Source of the DNA: an uncultured Bacteroides sp.
GTDB lineage: Bacteria; Bacteroidota; Bacteroidia; Bacteroidales; Bacteroidaceae
Length of the DNA stretch: 64,000 nucleotides
Direction of reading: 5' to 3'
NCBI GenBank assembly: GCA_900556625.1
Contig: USPQ01000006.1
Span: 1-64,000, forward strand
A model generated the notes under the pieces. That model worked only from the letters and a program-made list of their open reading frames with translations. It was not told where the DNA came from and did no database searches. How positions within the stretch are numbered: the stretch's first letter is position 1; each line of letters begins with the position of its first letter. Positions 25,433-34,354 of the stretch are shown piece after piece. A program made the position numbers and the translations under genes.

Positions 25433-26452
25433 TTATTTGTTAGCTTTTGCTGCAATAGCTTGATTAGCAGTGATAGCAATCATACGGTAAACGTCTTCGA
25501 TAGAGCAACCGCGTGACAGGTCGTTCACCGGGCAAGCAATTCCCTGGAGAATCGGGCCGATAGCGTCAGCATGTCCCAAACGTTGTACCAGTTTATAAGA
25601 AATATTTCCTACTTCCAAGCTCGGAACAATCAGAACGTTTGCCTGTCCGGCTACGTCTGAACCCGGAGCCTTACTTGCACCCACTTCAGGAACAAGAGCA
25701 GCATCTGCCTGCATTTCACCATCCAAGTCGAGAGTCGGAGCCATTTCTTTAGCGATCTTCGTAGCTTCCACGACTTTGTCTACCACTTCATGTTTTGCAG
25801 AACCCTTCGTAGAGAAGCTCAACAGGGCAACTTTCGGATTTTCGATACCTGCCACAGCTTTAGCTGTTTGAGCTGTGCACACAGCAATCTGAGCTAACTG
25901 GTTAGCATCCGGTACCGGAGTAACAGCAACATCGCCCATTACCAAAATTCCATTCTTTCCATATTCAGGAGCGTGAGTTAGCAACAACATTGCACCTGAT
26001 ACACAAGTGATTCCGGGCGCTGTCTTGATAATCTGCAAAGCAGGACGCAATACATTACCAGTAGTGTTGCGTGCACCAGCCAACTGGCCATCAGCATCAC
26101 CGCTCTTAATCATTAAACAACCATAGAACAAAGGATCATTCGTCAATTTACGAGCTTCTTCAATAGTCATTCCTTTCTTTTTACGAAGTTCACACAGCAA
26201 TTGTGCATATTCTTCGTGTTTCGGAGAAGTCTCAGGATCAATAATAGTAGCTTTACCAATGTTGCCCAATCCCCATTTTACAGCAAGTTCGATGATTTCT
26301 GCCGGTTTACCCAGTAGAATAAGGTCAGCAACTTCATCTGTCAAAATCTGATTGGCAGCTTTTAATGTGCGTTCTTCAGTTCCTTCAGGAAGAACAATAC
26401 GCTGGCGGTTTGCTTTCGCACGCGCCACGATTTGGTTGATTAAATTGAGCAT
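25433..26452 (-). CDS. pta: Phosphate acetyltransferase
   Basis: Pta converts acetyl-CoA and phosphate to acetyl phosphate, feeding acetate kinase. The 339-residue protein is the short, single-domain form (PTA_PTB fold) without the N-terminal regulatory domain of enteric Pta. Recognisable segments are RIVLPEGTEERTLKAA, LAGARNTTGNVLRPALQIIKT and the C-terminal GPILQGIACPVNDLSRGCS. The pair pta-ackA is divergent from lrgA-lrgB, with a dyad operator-like sequence in between. Confidence 0.97.
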   Translation of the reverse strand: MLNLINQIVARAKANRQRIVLPEGTEERTLKAANQILTDEVADLILLGKPAEIIELAVKWGLGNIGKATIIDPETSPKHEEYAQLLCELRKKKGMTIEEARKLTNDPLFYGCLMIKSGDADGQLAGARNTTGNVLRPALQIIKTAPGITCVSGAMLLLTHAPEYGKNGILVMGDVAVTPVPDANQLAQIAVCTAQTAKAVAGIENPKVALLSFSTKGSAKHEVVDKVVEATKIAKEMAPTLDLDGEMQADAALVPEVGASKAPGSDVAGQANVLIVPSLEVGNISYKLVQRLGHADAIGPILQGIACPVNDLSRGCSIEDVYRMIAITANQAIAAKANK

Positions 26453-26504
26453 AGAAATATTGAATAATGTTATAAAACCTGGTTACAATTTATAATTTGC
26501 GGTG

Positions 26505-26512
26505 CAAAAGTA
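26505..26512 (-). promoter_or_regulatory. -7 promoter box (TACTTTTG) for pta-ackA
   Basis: Read leftward TACTTTTG, a match to TAnnTTTG, 52 bases before ATG 26452. The dyad at 26519-26540 covers the -33 region. Confidence 0.72.
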
Positions 26513-26518
26513 CTCAAT

Positions 26519-26540
26519 TTTGTAATATACACATTACAAA
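26519..26540. promoter_or_regulatory. Operator-like dyad TTTGTAAT-N6-ATTACAAA upstream of pta
   Basis: Perfect 8-bp arms separated by ATACAC, placed 7 bases upstream of the pta -7 box, where a repressor or CRP/FNR-type activator would contact the promoter. The arms resemble CRP/FNR-family half-sites (TGTAA-TTACA) and, less exactly, Rex sites (TTGT...ACAA). The bound regulator is inferred, not shown. Confidence 0.55.
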
Positions 26541-26605
26541 TCCGCCCATTTTTCGAACCCAAGTCTAAAATATTATAATATTTAACACTGTACTTCTATT
26601 TTTTC

Positions 26606-26613
26606 TACCTTTG
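26606..26613 (+). promoter_or_regulatory. -7 promoter box (TACCTTTG) for lrgA-lrgB
   Basis: TACCTTTG matches TAnnTTTG, 33 bases before ATG 26647. Confidence 0.72.
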
Positions 26614-26646
26614 CAGCGTTTTCAAACAAATCAATAGGTAATTAGT

Positions 26647-27090
26647 ATGATACGTCAGTGCGCCATTTTATTTGGCTGTTTGGCTTTGGGTGAATTAATA
26701 GTTTATCTTACAGGCATCAAACTTCCCTCCAGCATCATAGGCATGCTGCTGCTCACCCTTTTTTTGAAATTAGGTTGGATTAAACTACACTGGGTGCAGG
26801 GCTTATCCGACTTTCTGGTAGCTAACTTAGGTTTCTTTTTCGTTCCGCCCGGAGTGGCGCTTATGCTATATTTTGATGTAATTGCTGCCGAATTCTGGCC
26901 GATAGTGATAGCAACAATTGTCAGTACCGCCCTTGTGCTAGTCGTTACGGGTTGGGTACACCAGATTGTTCGTAAGTTCAGGCTAGCGCGCCAAATAAAA
27001 CTGGCGCGTAAACTTCATTTACCGGATCTCCATCTATCGGACAGACTTCGTTTAAAAGATAAAATCAACTTAATGAATAAAGACAAATGA
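26647..27090 (+). CDS. lrgA: CidA/LrgA-family membrane protein
   Basis: A 147-residue protein with four hydrophobic segments (about residues 2-20, 27-43, 58-80 and 85-110) and a basic C-terminal tail rich in Lys, Arg and Leu. The order matches the CidA/LrgA holin-like family. LrgAB/CidAB homologues have been described as holin/antiholin-like and, in Bacillus and Streptococcus, as pyruvate carriers. The following lrgB start overlaps its stop as ATGA. The divergent pta-ackA operon makes a carboxylate-transport role attractive here. Confidence 0.88.
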   Translation: MIRQCAILFGCLALGELIVYLTGIKLPSSIIGMLLLTLFLKLGWIKLHWVQGLSDFLVANLGFFFVPPGVALMLYFDVIAAEFWPIVIATIVSTALVLVVTGWVHQIVRKFRLARQIKLARKLHLPDLHLSDRLRLKDKINLMNKDK

Positions 27091-27782
27091 GCTTTTTAGA
27101 AAATGACTTTTTCCTGTTAGCTGTCACTTTCGGGATTTTCTTCTTCGCCAAACTACTCCAGAAGAAAACAGGACTAGTATTGCTAAACCCGATATTACTT
27201 ACAATCGCAGTGCTTATTATTTTTCTTAAAATGACACATATCTCTTATGAGACTTACAACAAAGGCGGACATCTTATCGAATTTTGGTTACGTCCGGCAG
27301 TTGTAGCTTTAGGTGTGCCCTTATATCTTCAGTTGGAAATGATAAAGAAACAACTTTTACCGATTCTTCTGTCCCAACTGGCAGGATGTATTGTCGGAGT
27401 TATTTCAGTAGTGCTGATAGCCAAACTCATGGGAGCTTCGCAGGAGGTTATTCTTTCACTGGCTCCAAAATCCGTCACTACGCCGATTGCCATGGAAGTA
27501 ACCAAAGCTATCGGAGGTATTCCGTCACTCACTGCGGCTGTCGTGGTTGCAGTAGGCTTACTAGGCGCTATTTGCGGTTTTAAAACGATGAAAATCATGC
27601 ATGTAGGTAGCCCGATAGCACAAGGTCTCTCAATGGGAACGGCTGCACATGCGGTCGGAACCTCCACTGCAATGGATATCAGTAGTAAATATGGAGCGTA
27701 TGCCAGCTTGGGCCTAACCTTGAATGGAATATTCACAGCATTACTGACACCTACTATCCTTCGATTATTGGGTGTTTTGTAA
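27087..27782 (+). CDS. lrgB: LrgB-family membrane protein
   Basis: A 231-residue polytopic protein with about seven hydrophobic segments and the LrgB signature SLAPKSVTTPIAMEV followed by GGIPSLTAAVVV and GTAAHAVGTSTAM. It is the obligate partner of LrgA: together they form an inner-membrane system linked to cell lysis control or to pyruvate and related carboxylate movement. Translationally coupled to lrgA by a four-base overlap. Confidence 0.92.
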   Translation: MSFLENDFFLLAVTFGIFFFAKLLQKKTGLVLLNPILLTIAVLIIFLKMTHISYETYNKGGHLIEFWLRPAVVALGVPLYLQLEMIKKQLLPILLSQLAGCIVGVISVVLIAKLMGASQEVILSLAPKSVTTPIAMEVTKAIGGIPSLTAAVVVAVGLLGAICGFKTMKIMHVGSPIAQGLSMGTAAHAVGTSTAMDISSKYGAYASLGLTLNGIFTALLTPTILRLLGVL

Positions 27783-27837
27783 AAACAAAAATCCACAATT
27801 TTTCGTTATATAAGAGTTAAACGCAAAAAACAATCAC

Positions 27838-28755
27838 ATGATTTCATTTAAAGATATCACATTAGCAGATAAAGACACGATTACCTCATTCACAATGAAA
27901 AGTGATCGCCGTAACTGCGATCTTTCTTTTTCCAACCTTTGCAGTTGGAGATTTTTATACGATACTAAATTTGCAGTAGCCGACAATTTCCTGGTGTTCA
28001 AATTCTGGGCGGGAGAGCAACTTGCCTATATGATGCCAATTGGAACCGGTGATTTAAAAGCTATATTACGCAAACTGATAGAAGATGCAGATAAAGAGAA
28101 GCAGTCTTTCTGTATGTTAGGAGTTTGCAGTAATATGCGTGTAGATCTTGAAACAACTCTTCCCAGCCAGTTTGTTTTCACGGAAGATCGTGATTATGCT
28201 GATTATATTTATTTGAAAAGTGATCTTTCTACATTAAAAGGAAAGAAATTCCAGTCAAAAAGAAATCACATCAACCGTTTCCGCAATACATATCCGGATT
28301 ATGAATACACACCGATTACTCCCGATCGTATTCAGGAATGCTTGGATTTAGAAGCGGAATGGTGTAAAGTGAATAACTGCGATCAGCAGGAAGGAACAGG
28401 TAATGAACGCCGAGCTCTTATTTATGCACTCCATAACTTTGAAGCCCTTGGGCTGACCGGAGGCATTCTTCATGTCAATAGCAAAATCGTTGCATTTACT
28501 TTCGGTATGCCTATCAATCATGAGACGTTCGGTGTACATGTAGAGAAAGCGGACACCAACATTGAAGGAGCGTATGCCATGATTAATTATGAATTTGCCA
28601 ACCGAATTCCCGAACAATATATCTATATAAACAGAGAAGAAGATTTGGGCATCGAAGGTTTACGCAAAGCCAAACTATCTTATCAGCCGGTGACAATTTT
28701 GGAAAAATATATGGCTTGCCTCCAAGATCATCCGATGAATATGGTTAAATGGTAA
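27838..28755 (+). CDS. DUF2156 (LPG synthetase-type) acyl/aminoacyl transferase domain protein
   Basis: A 305-residue soluble protein made of a tandem GNAT-like fold of the phosphatidylglycerol lysyltransferase C-terminal type (DUF2156). Visible elements are CDLSFSNLCSWRFLYDT, KKFQSKRNHINRF (a lysine/arginine motif typical of this family) and the late INREEDLGIEGLRKAKLSYQP. It lacks the membrane flippase domain of MprF, so lipid aminoacylation cannot be assumed. Substrate unknown. It follows lrgB by 55 bases on the same strand. Confidence 0.85.
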   Translation: MISFKDITLADKDTITSFTMKSDRRNCDLSFSNLCSWRFLYDTKFAVADNFLVFKFWAGEQLAYMMPIGTGDLKAILRKLIEDADKEKQSFCMLGVCSNMRVDLETTLPSQFVFTEDRDYADYIYLKSDLSTLKGKKFQSKRNHINRFRNTYPDYEYTPITPDRIQECLDLEAEWCKVNNCDQQEGTGNERRALIYALHNFEALGLTGGILHVNSKIVAFTFGMPINHETFGVHVEKADTNIEGAYAMINYEFANRIPEQYIYINREEDLGIEGLRKAKLSYQPVTILEKYMACLQDHPMNMVKW

Positions 28756-28771
28756 GAGACAACCTATGGTG

Positions 28772-28832
28772 TATCAGATTCAGTATGTTATAACAACAAA
28801 ATCCTAATTGTCACAACACACAGAATCTGATA
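28772..28832. terminator. 10-bp inverted repeat between convergent genes
   Basis: TATCAGATTC (28772-28781) is complementary to GAATCTGATA (28823-28832), with a 41-nt loop. It sits between the stops of the DUF2156 gene and the TonB-C/DUF4488 gene. Confidence 0.5.
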
Positions 28833-28839
28833 TAACTTA

Positions 28840-29682
28840 TTAATCAGCCATAATCTTTATATCCGGTGACGGAACCCGATACCAATATTCTACTCCCGGT
28901 TCTTCTCTTCCCGGGATTTTAAATGTCAACTTAATTAAGTTATCATGCAAGCGTTCAACACTGATTTCGTTTTCAACACCTGCGGGGAAAACTGAGTAAA
29001 CAGATTTTGTAATGTTCTCCACATAGATACTATCCGACTTTAATTCATATTCGCCCTGAACCAGAATTACCGAACCCATTTTATTAGTATCAATAATGAT
29101 ATTCATGAATGTATTATCGACCGAGATAAATTTCAACAATGGGCCTAGTGACAATCTGTAACCCTTTTCGACCGATTCTACCATACATGTCTGCCATACC
29201 CCTTGCATTCTCTTATTCTTTATCTCCTGTCCATTGGGTATCACAAGTTTGAACGGGACATTTTTTGAACTATTTTTTTGTAGACTGAACATAATGGGAA
29301 CCGTGAATTTCACCTTGACTGTCTTGCCGTCTACTATTCCCGGAGTCCATTTAGGCATTTCTTTTACCACACGTAAAGCCTCTTCATCCAATAAAGGGTC
29401 AACACCTCTTATTACCTTTGCCTGACTTAGTGTTCCATCTTCCATAACTACAAACTGAACAATAACACGCCCTGAGATAGCATTTTTCTGTGCTTCCACC
29501 GGATATTTGACGTTCGAAGACAAGAACTTCATCATGGCCGGAACGCCACCCGGATACTCCGGCATTTTATCAGGAATCAGGTAAACGCCATTTACATCCA
29601 CCTTCTGTATCGGTTGCTCCTGTGCAACTAATAGTGAACAAGCAAATAAAGAGATAATCAGACTAAGTAGTTTTGTTTTCAT
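28840..29682 (-). CDS. TonB C-terminal domain plus DUF4488-like exported protein
   Basis: A 280-residue protein with a cleavable signal peptide (LLSLIISLFACSLLVAQ), then a TonB C-terminal domain (about residues 38-135; MPEYPGGVPAMMKFL, YPVEAQKNAISGRVIVQF, DEEALRVVKEMPKWTPG) and a C-terminal lipocalin-like domain (about 155-275; MQGVWQTCMVE) that resembles DUF4488. True TonB has an uncleaved membrane anchor and Pro-rich spacer; both are missing, so energy transduction is unlikely. It may bind a TonB box or act as a periplasmic partner. Monocistronic. Confidence 0.8.
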   Translation of the reverse strand: MKTKLLSLIISLFACSLLVAQEQPIQKVDVNGVYLIPDKMPEYPGGVPAMMKFLSSNVKYPVEAQKNAISGRVIVQFVVMEDGTLSQAKVIRGVDPLLDEEALRVVKEMPKWTPGIVDGKTVKVKFTVPIMFSLQKNSSKNVPFKLVIPNGQEIKNKRMQGVWQTCMVESVEKGYRLSLGPLLKFISVDNTFMNIIIDTNKMGSVILVQGEYELKSDSIYVENITKSVYSVFPAGVENEISVERLHDNLIKLTFKIPGREEPGVEYWYRVPSPDIKIMAD

Positions 29683-29794
29683 AATATATTAATTTAAGAG
29701 TTAGAACAGCAAATCAATTATGCAATAATACCTAAAAAAGAATGAAATCACAAACATTATTGAACATTTCTACTCTCCTCATACGTTTTTAAGG

Positions 29795-29802
29795 TACCTT
29801 TG
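29795..29802 (+). promoter_or_regulatory. -7 promoter box (TACCTTTG) for the GNAT gene
   Basis: TACCTTTG matches TAnnTTTG, 31 bases before ATG 29834. Confidence 0.7.
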
Positions 29803-29833
29803 CAGAAATAACGAAAAAAAAACTAAGCATACA

Positions 29834-30844
29834 ATGAAAGAAAAAGTAAAAGCATTATGGAAGTTGTGTTTCGACGATAGTGATCAGTTCATCGATATGT
29901 ACTTCAGACTACGGTATAAGAGTGAAATAAATGTTGTTATTGAAAGCGGGAACGAAGTGATTTCCGCCCTTCAAATGCTTCCTTACCCCATGAGTTTTTG
30001 CGGGAAACAGGTAGCTACTTCTTATATATCCGGCGCCTGCACTCATCCGGACTTTCGGAACAGAGGAGTAATGCGTCAGCTTTTATCACAAGCTTTTGCC
30101 CGAATGCTACCGAACGGGATCTTCTTCAGTACACTGATACCGGCAAATCCGTGGCTATTCGATTATTATGCACGCATAGGATATGCTCCGGTGTTTCAAT
30201 ATTCTACGAAAGAAATCATTCTTCCGGAGTTTATTCCTTCCAAAGAAATAAAGGTTGATATCGTGTCCGAATATAAGGAAGAAGTATATTCCTATTTGAA
30301 TAAGAAACTTGCGGAACGCCCTTGTTGCATCCAGCATACAACAGAAGATTTTGAGGTAATTATGGCTGATCTCGCTATCAGTAATGGTATTTTGCTCGTA
30401 GCCAAATTAAATAACGAAATAAACGGAATAGCGATTGTGTATAAAAGAGACGAAAGCGTCATTATCAACGAACTTCTCGTAGAAACTAAAGACGCTGAAC
30501 ATAGTTTATTGTTTCATCTCAAACAACATACCGGATGTAATCGTATGATTCAATTATTACCTCCTGACAAAAAGCAGCCTCAACAAGCATTAGGAATGGC
30601 ACGCATCATCAATGCAAAAGAAGTTCTACAATTATACGCTGCCACTTTCCCGGAAGATGAAATGCAGATAGAGGTATCAGACAAGCAGTTATCTGTAAAT
30701 AATGGTTATTACTACTTATGCAAAGGAAAATGTATGTATAGCACCGAACGTTTGCCCGGTGCACACATACAAATGAATATCACTGAATTAACTAACAGAA
30801 TCCTCCAACCGTTAAATCCCTATATGAGCCTTATGCTGAATTAA
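29834..30844 (+). CDS. GNAT-family N-acetyltransferase (Eis-like)
   Basis: A 336-residue protein whose N-terminal half (about residues 1-125) is a GNAT domain: ISGACTHPDFRNRGVMRQLL contains the acetyl-CoA pyrophosphate loop (RNRGVM), and STLIPANPWLFDYYARIGYAP is the following strand and helix. A second, degenerate GNAT-like half and a C-terminal SCP2-like region (about 260-336) give the general layout of Eis-type enzymes. The substrate is unknown. It is the last gene before the sugar-use locus and converges with it. Confidence 0.85.
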   Translation: MKEKVKALWKLCFDDSDQFIDMYFRLRYKSEINVVIESGNEVISALQMLPYPMSFCGKQVATSYISGACTHPDFRNRGVMRQLLSQAFARMLPNGIFFSTLIPANPWLFDYYARIGYAPVFQYSTKEIILPEFIPSKEIKVDIVSEYKEEVYSYLNKKLAERPCCIQHTTEDFEVIMADLAISNGILLVAKLNNEINGIAIVYKRDESVIINELLVETKDAEHSLLFHLKQHTGCNRMIQLLPPDKKQPQQALGMARIINAKEVLQLYAATFPEDEMQIEVSDKQLSVNNGYYYLCKGKCMYSTERLPGAHIQMNITELTNRILQPLNPYMSLMLN

Positions 30845-30855
30845 AAGTGACTATT

Positions 30856-31989
30856 TTATTTATTCAGATAACGTACCCGTTCACAAGCTGCCAACAGAAA
30901 TGCTCCCACTCCAAAATTGGAAGTAGAATTAGCATCTACTACTTGTCCCGGTATAGCCTTTTCGCCGATAGGCTGTACATAACCGATTTTCCCATCAGGT
31001 TGAAGGGCTACTGTTATCAAATATTGCCATGCTTTTTCAACTATCGGCTGATATTCGCCGGCATTCAGGAAACCGTTATTAATTCCCCATTGCAGACCAT
31101 AAGCAAAGAAAGCTGTTCCGCTGGTTTCCGGTCCCGGTGCATGTTGCGGATCAAGCATACTGCGTGTCCAATAACCTTCCGGTTGCTGACAAGCAGCAAC
31201 AGATTTAGCCAATGTACGGAAACGGTCTATATATTCCTGGCGATATTTATCCGTTTTAGGCAAGTCTTTCAGCACCTTTGCCAGTCCGGCTAATACCCAA
31301 CCGTCACCGCGTGCCCAAAAATCTTTTTTACCGTTCACACTTTTATGCTTCGGATATACGTATTTTCCATCCCGATAATAAAGTCCGGCTTCTTCGTCGT
31401 ACATAATACTATCGGCATAAACGAGATATTCATGTAATTTCTCCAGGTAAAGTGGATTCTTGGTGATATTATACATCTTTGTCATCACCGGCATTACCAT
31501 ATACAGTCCATCGGCCCACCACCAATAATCACGGTTAGGTGTACTCATCTGATACTCCATTACTTCGCGGGCACGGGCTATTTTTTGCGTATCTGGCTCC
31601 AAATTATATAAATCAGCATAGGTTTGAAAACAAATCTGATAATCTCCGAAAAGCACATAGTCGTCACTTTCTCCATAGCTGTATTTCCAGCAGGTTTTAT
31701 CGTCCGACTTAGCTCCTTTCCATTGATTATGCTCAGCCCACTCTTTCGAATATTCCAGATATTCCGGTTTCTTTGTCAAGAAATAAACTTCCATATTCCC
31801 GGTATGATAGGCGGCATTATCCCAGAAGGACCGACCATGTTCCGGATGATTCATCTGCCAATAGCCATTCACTTTATGAATCATCTCTATCACTTCTCCC
31901 GAAGAACCGGTTTTCTTTTCCGCACAACCTGTACATATTGTACTTCCCAAAAGGAAAGCCGAAAAAAGAGTTACATATAAATTCTTCAT
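30856..31989 (-). CDS. GH105 unsaturated uronyl hydrolase, lipoprotein
   Basis: A 377-residue lipoprotein (lipobox GSTICTGC) with the (alpha/alpha)6 fold of GH88/GH105. WWADGLYMVMPVM carries the Asp expected as catalytic acid, and FWARGDGWVLAGLAKVL is a GH105 hallmark. These enzymes remove 4,5-unsaturated uronic acids left by lyases or occurring at glycan ends. In this locus the likely target is an unsaturated glucuronate end of arabinogalactan or a contaminating pectin end. Last gene of the DUF2264-GH43-GH145-GH105 unit; only 11 bases separate it from the convergent GNAT gene. Confidence 0.9.
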   Translation of the reverse strand: MKNLYVTLFSAFLLGSTICTGCAEKKTGSSGEVIEMIHKVNGYWQMNHPEHGRSFWDNAAYHTGNMEVYFLTKKPEYLEYSKEWAEHNQWKGAKSDDKTCWKYSYGESDDYVLFGDYQICFQTYADLYNLEPDTQKIARAREVMEYQMSTPNRDYWWWADGLYMVMPVMTKMYNITKNPLYLEKLHEYLVYADSIMYDEEAGLYYRDGKYVYPKHKSVNGKKDFWARGDGWVLAGLAKVLKDLPKTDKYRQEYIDRFRTLAKSVAACQQPEGYWTRSMLDPQHAPGPETSGTAFFAYGLQWGINNGFLNAGEYQPIVEKAWQYLITVALQPDGKIGYVQPIGEKAIPGQVVDANSTSNFGVGAFLLAACERVRYLNK

Positions 31990-31993
31990 ATTT

Positions 31994-33295
31994 TTATTTT
32001 TTTGTATTCATATCCATTTCCAACACATATACCATTTGAGGTTCAATCTCGGCCATACGTTCGCCGTCCCCCTGACGAGTGTGTTGTACAAAGAGATGTA
32101 GTTTCCGTTGTTTCTTCCAAAGCTCCGTATCATGTGAAGGTTCCCAGGCATCCACCGAGAAATCTGTTAGATCCGTTATCGTCCATTGACTGATAGCAAG
32201 ATCAGTAGCGTGAGCTATTGAAACACAACTTCCCCGTTCTTCGTCACGAAAGATGTAGAAAACTTCCCCTCCCCCTACAACAATACGCGGACGAGCAATA
32301 GGAATCATTTTCGTACCGCCGCCTTTCAATGTGAAAGGTGTTTTCCGATCGGTTACCTGACGATGATGCCATACCTTCCCATCATTCCAGACAATGCGAT
32401 ATTGAGGTATATTACTGTCAGGGTCCCTCCAATAAGTAGCTATATAAGGATTTCCTCCAGCATCGGCACTCATACTGGTCTGATTGATTAACTCACTATT
32501 TTGGGGTAGCCGACAAGCGTATTCCGCATTCGACAACTTAATCGGAAGTTCGTATTGTTCTCCGCTTGATTTATACCATGTCACACCATTATCAAATGAA
32601 CGGGCATAACAGATATCGTGGTTTGTCTCCACTTGCCAAGTTTCACGCCATACCCAGGAAAGGTGAATCGTTCCTTGCTCGTCAACATATAGCTGCCAAT
32701 AAGCATTCCGCTTATTTTCTCCGTCTATTAAGACATCTTGAACACGGCTCCACTTATGTTCTTTCAATGAATAATGGTTCATTACCAAATTACCACGTCC
32801 GGAAGAACCGGAACGGTAAACAAACAATAAATCTCCATCGGACAAAGAGTAAAATTCCGGATAAGTAACATTGCCTTCATCTACTCCGGTCATTGGCATT
32901 TTCTCTCCCAATTCCAAAGAAGTGGGAGCAATGCTCCGGCAGTAATTCAGTTTGTGCCCGTGATGATCAAACGAAATATGCAAATACCCTTCTCCATCTA
33001 TTATCATACTGATGATATTATGAGCATCTTTCACATTTCCACGATATTGTGTACGGTGCAATGTCCACAGTTCCGAATTCAGTTTACGTTTTCCCAATAC
33101 AAGATAACCTTCAGCATCATAATAGCTGATATACTGCTCATCACCGTGAGTTATCAGGGAGTTGTTACGGAATACCGTAGTATTGACCGAAGTACAACTA
33201 TATCCCTTCCCCACTTCAACCAAATGTTGAGGGTAACATAGTACAGGAATAAACATGATTCCGCAAAGTAGTAGCAATATTCGCCTCATGTTCAT
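31994..33295 (-). CDS. BNR_4-type seven-bladed propeller, GH145-like alpha-L-rhamnosidase
   Basis: A 433-residue exported protein (signal peptide RRILLLLCGIMFIPVLCYPQ) with BNR-type blades, for example YDAEGYLVLGKRKL, ISFDHHGHKLNYCRS and ATYWRDPDSNIPQY. This fold covers ulvan lyases (PL24/25), PL27 and GH145. GH145 of B. thetaiotaomicron (BT3686, from memory) removes L-rhamnose linked to glucuronate in gum arabic and uses a single catalytic His48. Counted from the second Met (ATG 33289), a His in SLITHGDEQY falls at residue 48. The GH105 and GH43 neighbours fit this assignment. A lyase activity is the alternative. Confidence 0.75.
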   Translation of the reverse strand: MNMRRILLLLCGIMFIPVLCYPQHLVEVGKGYSCTSVNTTVFRNNSLITHGDEQYISYYDAEGYLVLGKRKLNSELWTLHRTQYRGNVKDAHNIISMIIDGEGYLHISFDHHGHKLNYCRSIAPTSLELGEKMPMTGVDEGNVTYPEFYSLSDGDLLFVYRSGSSGRGNLVMNHYSLKEHKWSRVQDVLIDGENKRNAYWQLYVDEQGTIHLSWVWRETWQVETNHDICYARSFDNGVTWYKSSGEQYELPIKLSNAEYACRLPQNSELINQTSMSADAGGNPYIATYWRDPDSNIPQYRIVWNDGKVWHHRQVTDRKTPFTLKGGGTKMIPIARPRIVVGGGEVFYIFRDEERGSCVSIAHATDLAISQWTITDLTDFSVDAWEPSHDTELWKKQRKLHLFVQHTRQGDGERMAEIEPQMVYVLEMDMNTKK

Positions 33296-33304
33296 TCTTC
33301 TTTT

Positions 33305-34327
33305 TTATTTATCAAAAATAGAAAAGTCCCATTTCTCATGCCAGGGAATTGTAATTTTCCCGTCTTTTATCAATACAGGCAACCAGACATAGCGAGAATC
33401 CTCCAAATCTTTCTTTTTCCAACGGTCAAACATAGCGATGTATGCATCCTTCTTGCCAATAACAGGCTGAACGTATGTGCTTTGTGCATAGAATGTCTTG
33501 TCCGCATCCGGCCCCGTGCAAGGATTACCGATTGTTTTCCACGTACCCATGATAGAATCCGCAACCGCAATCTCCGCTACATTCGGATCCCAGCCTGTAC
33601 AACCGGAACTCAACATATAGTATTTACCATCATATTTAAAGACAGCAGGAGCTTCACGGGATTCTTTCACAAAATTACGTGTAAAACGTCCGCTCGGTTT
33701 CAGATAGTCGTCAGTCAGCAAGCTGATATACATTGTAGCATTGTTCTCCGAAGAGTAGAATTGATAAGCACGGCCATCATCATCCACAAAAACGGTCTGG
33801 TCGCGACTCATCGCATTGTTAGGGCGGAAACTTCCCTGATAAATAAATGGCCCGACAGGAGAATCGGAAACAGCAACTCCGGCACAAGCCTTGCTGTAAT
33901 CGGCACTTTCCACATGTGCCCACATCACAAATTTACCTGTCTTTTTATTATAAACCACTTTTGGGCGTTCCAAGACTTTGGACGGATGCAGATCGTGATC
34001 CGGGTCATTTTTAACAGCCGGAAGCACAATACCTTCAAATTTCCAGTTCAGTAAGTCCTTGGAAGAGTAGCAACCTACTCCAGTCACATCCGTACGATAA
34101 CATTCCCACGTAGCCCATTCGGGCAGAACGGTTTTTCCTTTCTTATATTCACCATACCAATAGTAAGTGCCATTGTGATAAAGAAGCCCGCCACCATGAG
34201 CATTGATCGGATTTCCATCCGTATCTTTCCATACTTCGCCGGGAATAAACTCCGTATTCTCCTGAGCCTGTACGGCCACAGGTAATAAGCCTACGCAAAT
34301 TACAAATAGTAATAATAGTTTAGCCAT
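33305..34327 (-). CDS. GH43 exo-beta-1,3-galactosidase-type enzyme (subfamily 24/34-like)
   Basis: A 340-residue exported five-bladed propeller. The N-terminal motif DTDGNPINAHGGGLLYH, with ERPKVVYN in blade 2 and EAPAVFKYDGKYYMLSSGCTGWDPN in blade 4, is that of the galactan-active GH43 group rather than arabinofuranosidases. A Gln in QSTYV occupies the place where GH43_24 exo-beta-1,3-galactanases are reported to use Gln in place of the usual base. Signal peptide LLLLFVICVGLLPVAVQAQ. It is a close paralogue of the C-terminal half of the GH16-GH43 fusion encoded at 35735. Probably trims the beta-1,3-galactan backbone in the periplasm. Confidence 0.85.
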   Translation of the reverse strand: MAKLLLLFVICVGLLPVAVQAQENTEFIPGEVWKDTDGNPINAHGGGLLYHNGTYYWYGEYKKGKTVLPEWATWECYRTDVTGVGCYSSKDLLNWKFEGIVLPAVKNDPDHDLHPSKVLERPKVVYNKKTGKFVMWAHVESADYSKACAGVAVSDSPVGPFIYQGSFRPNNAMSRDQTVFVDDDGRAYQFYSSENNATMYISLLTDDYLKPSGRFTRNFVKESREAPAVFKYDGKYYMLSSGCTGWDPNVAEIAVADSIMGTWKTIGNPCTGPDADKTFYAQSTYVQPVIGKKDAYIAMFDRWKKKDLEDSRYVWLPVLIKDGKITIPWHEKWDFSIFDK

Positions 34328-34354
34328 ATATCAATCTCTGTTAGTTAGTTTATT

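Noticed and set aside
33338..34054. Rightward frame of 238 codons
   Set aside because: Antisense to the GH43 gene whose motifs are complete.
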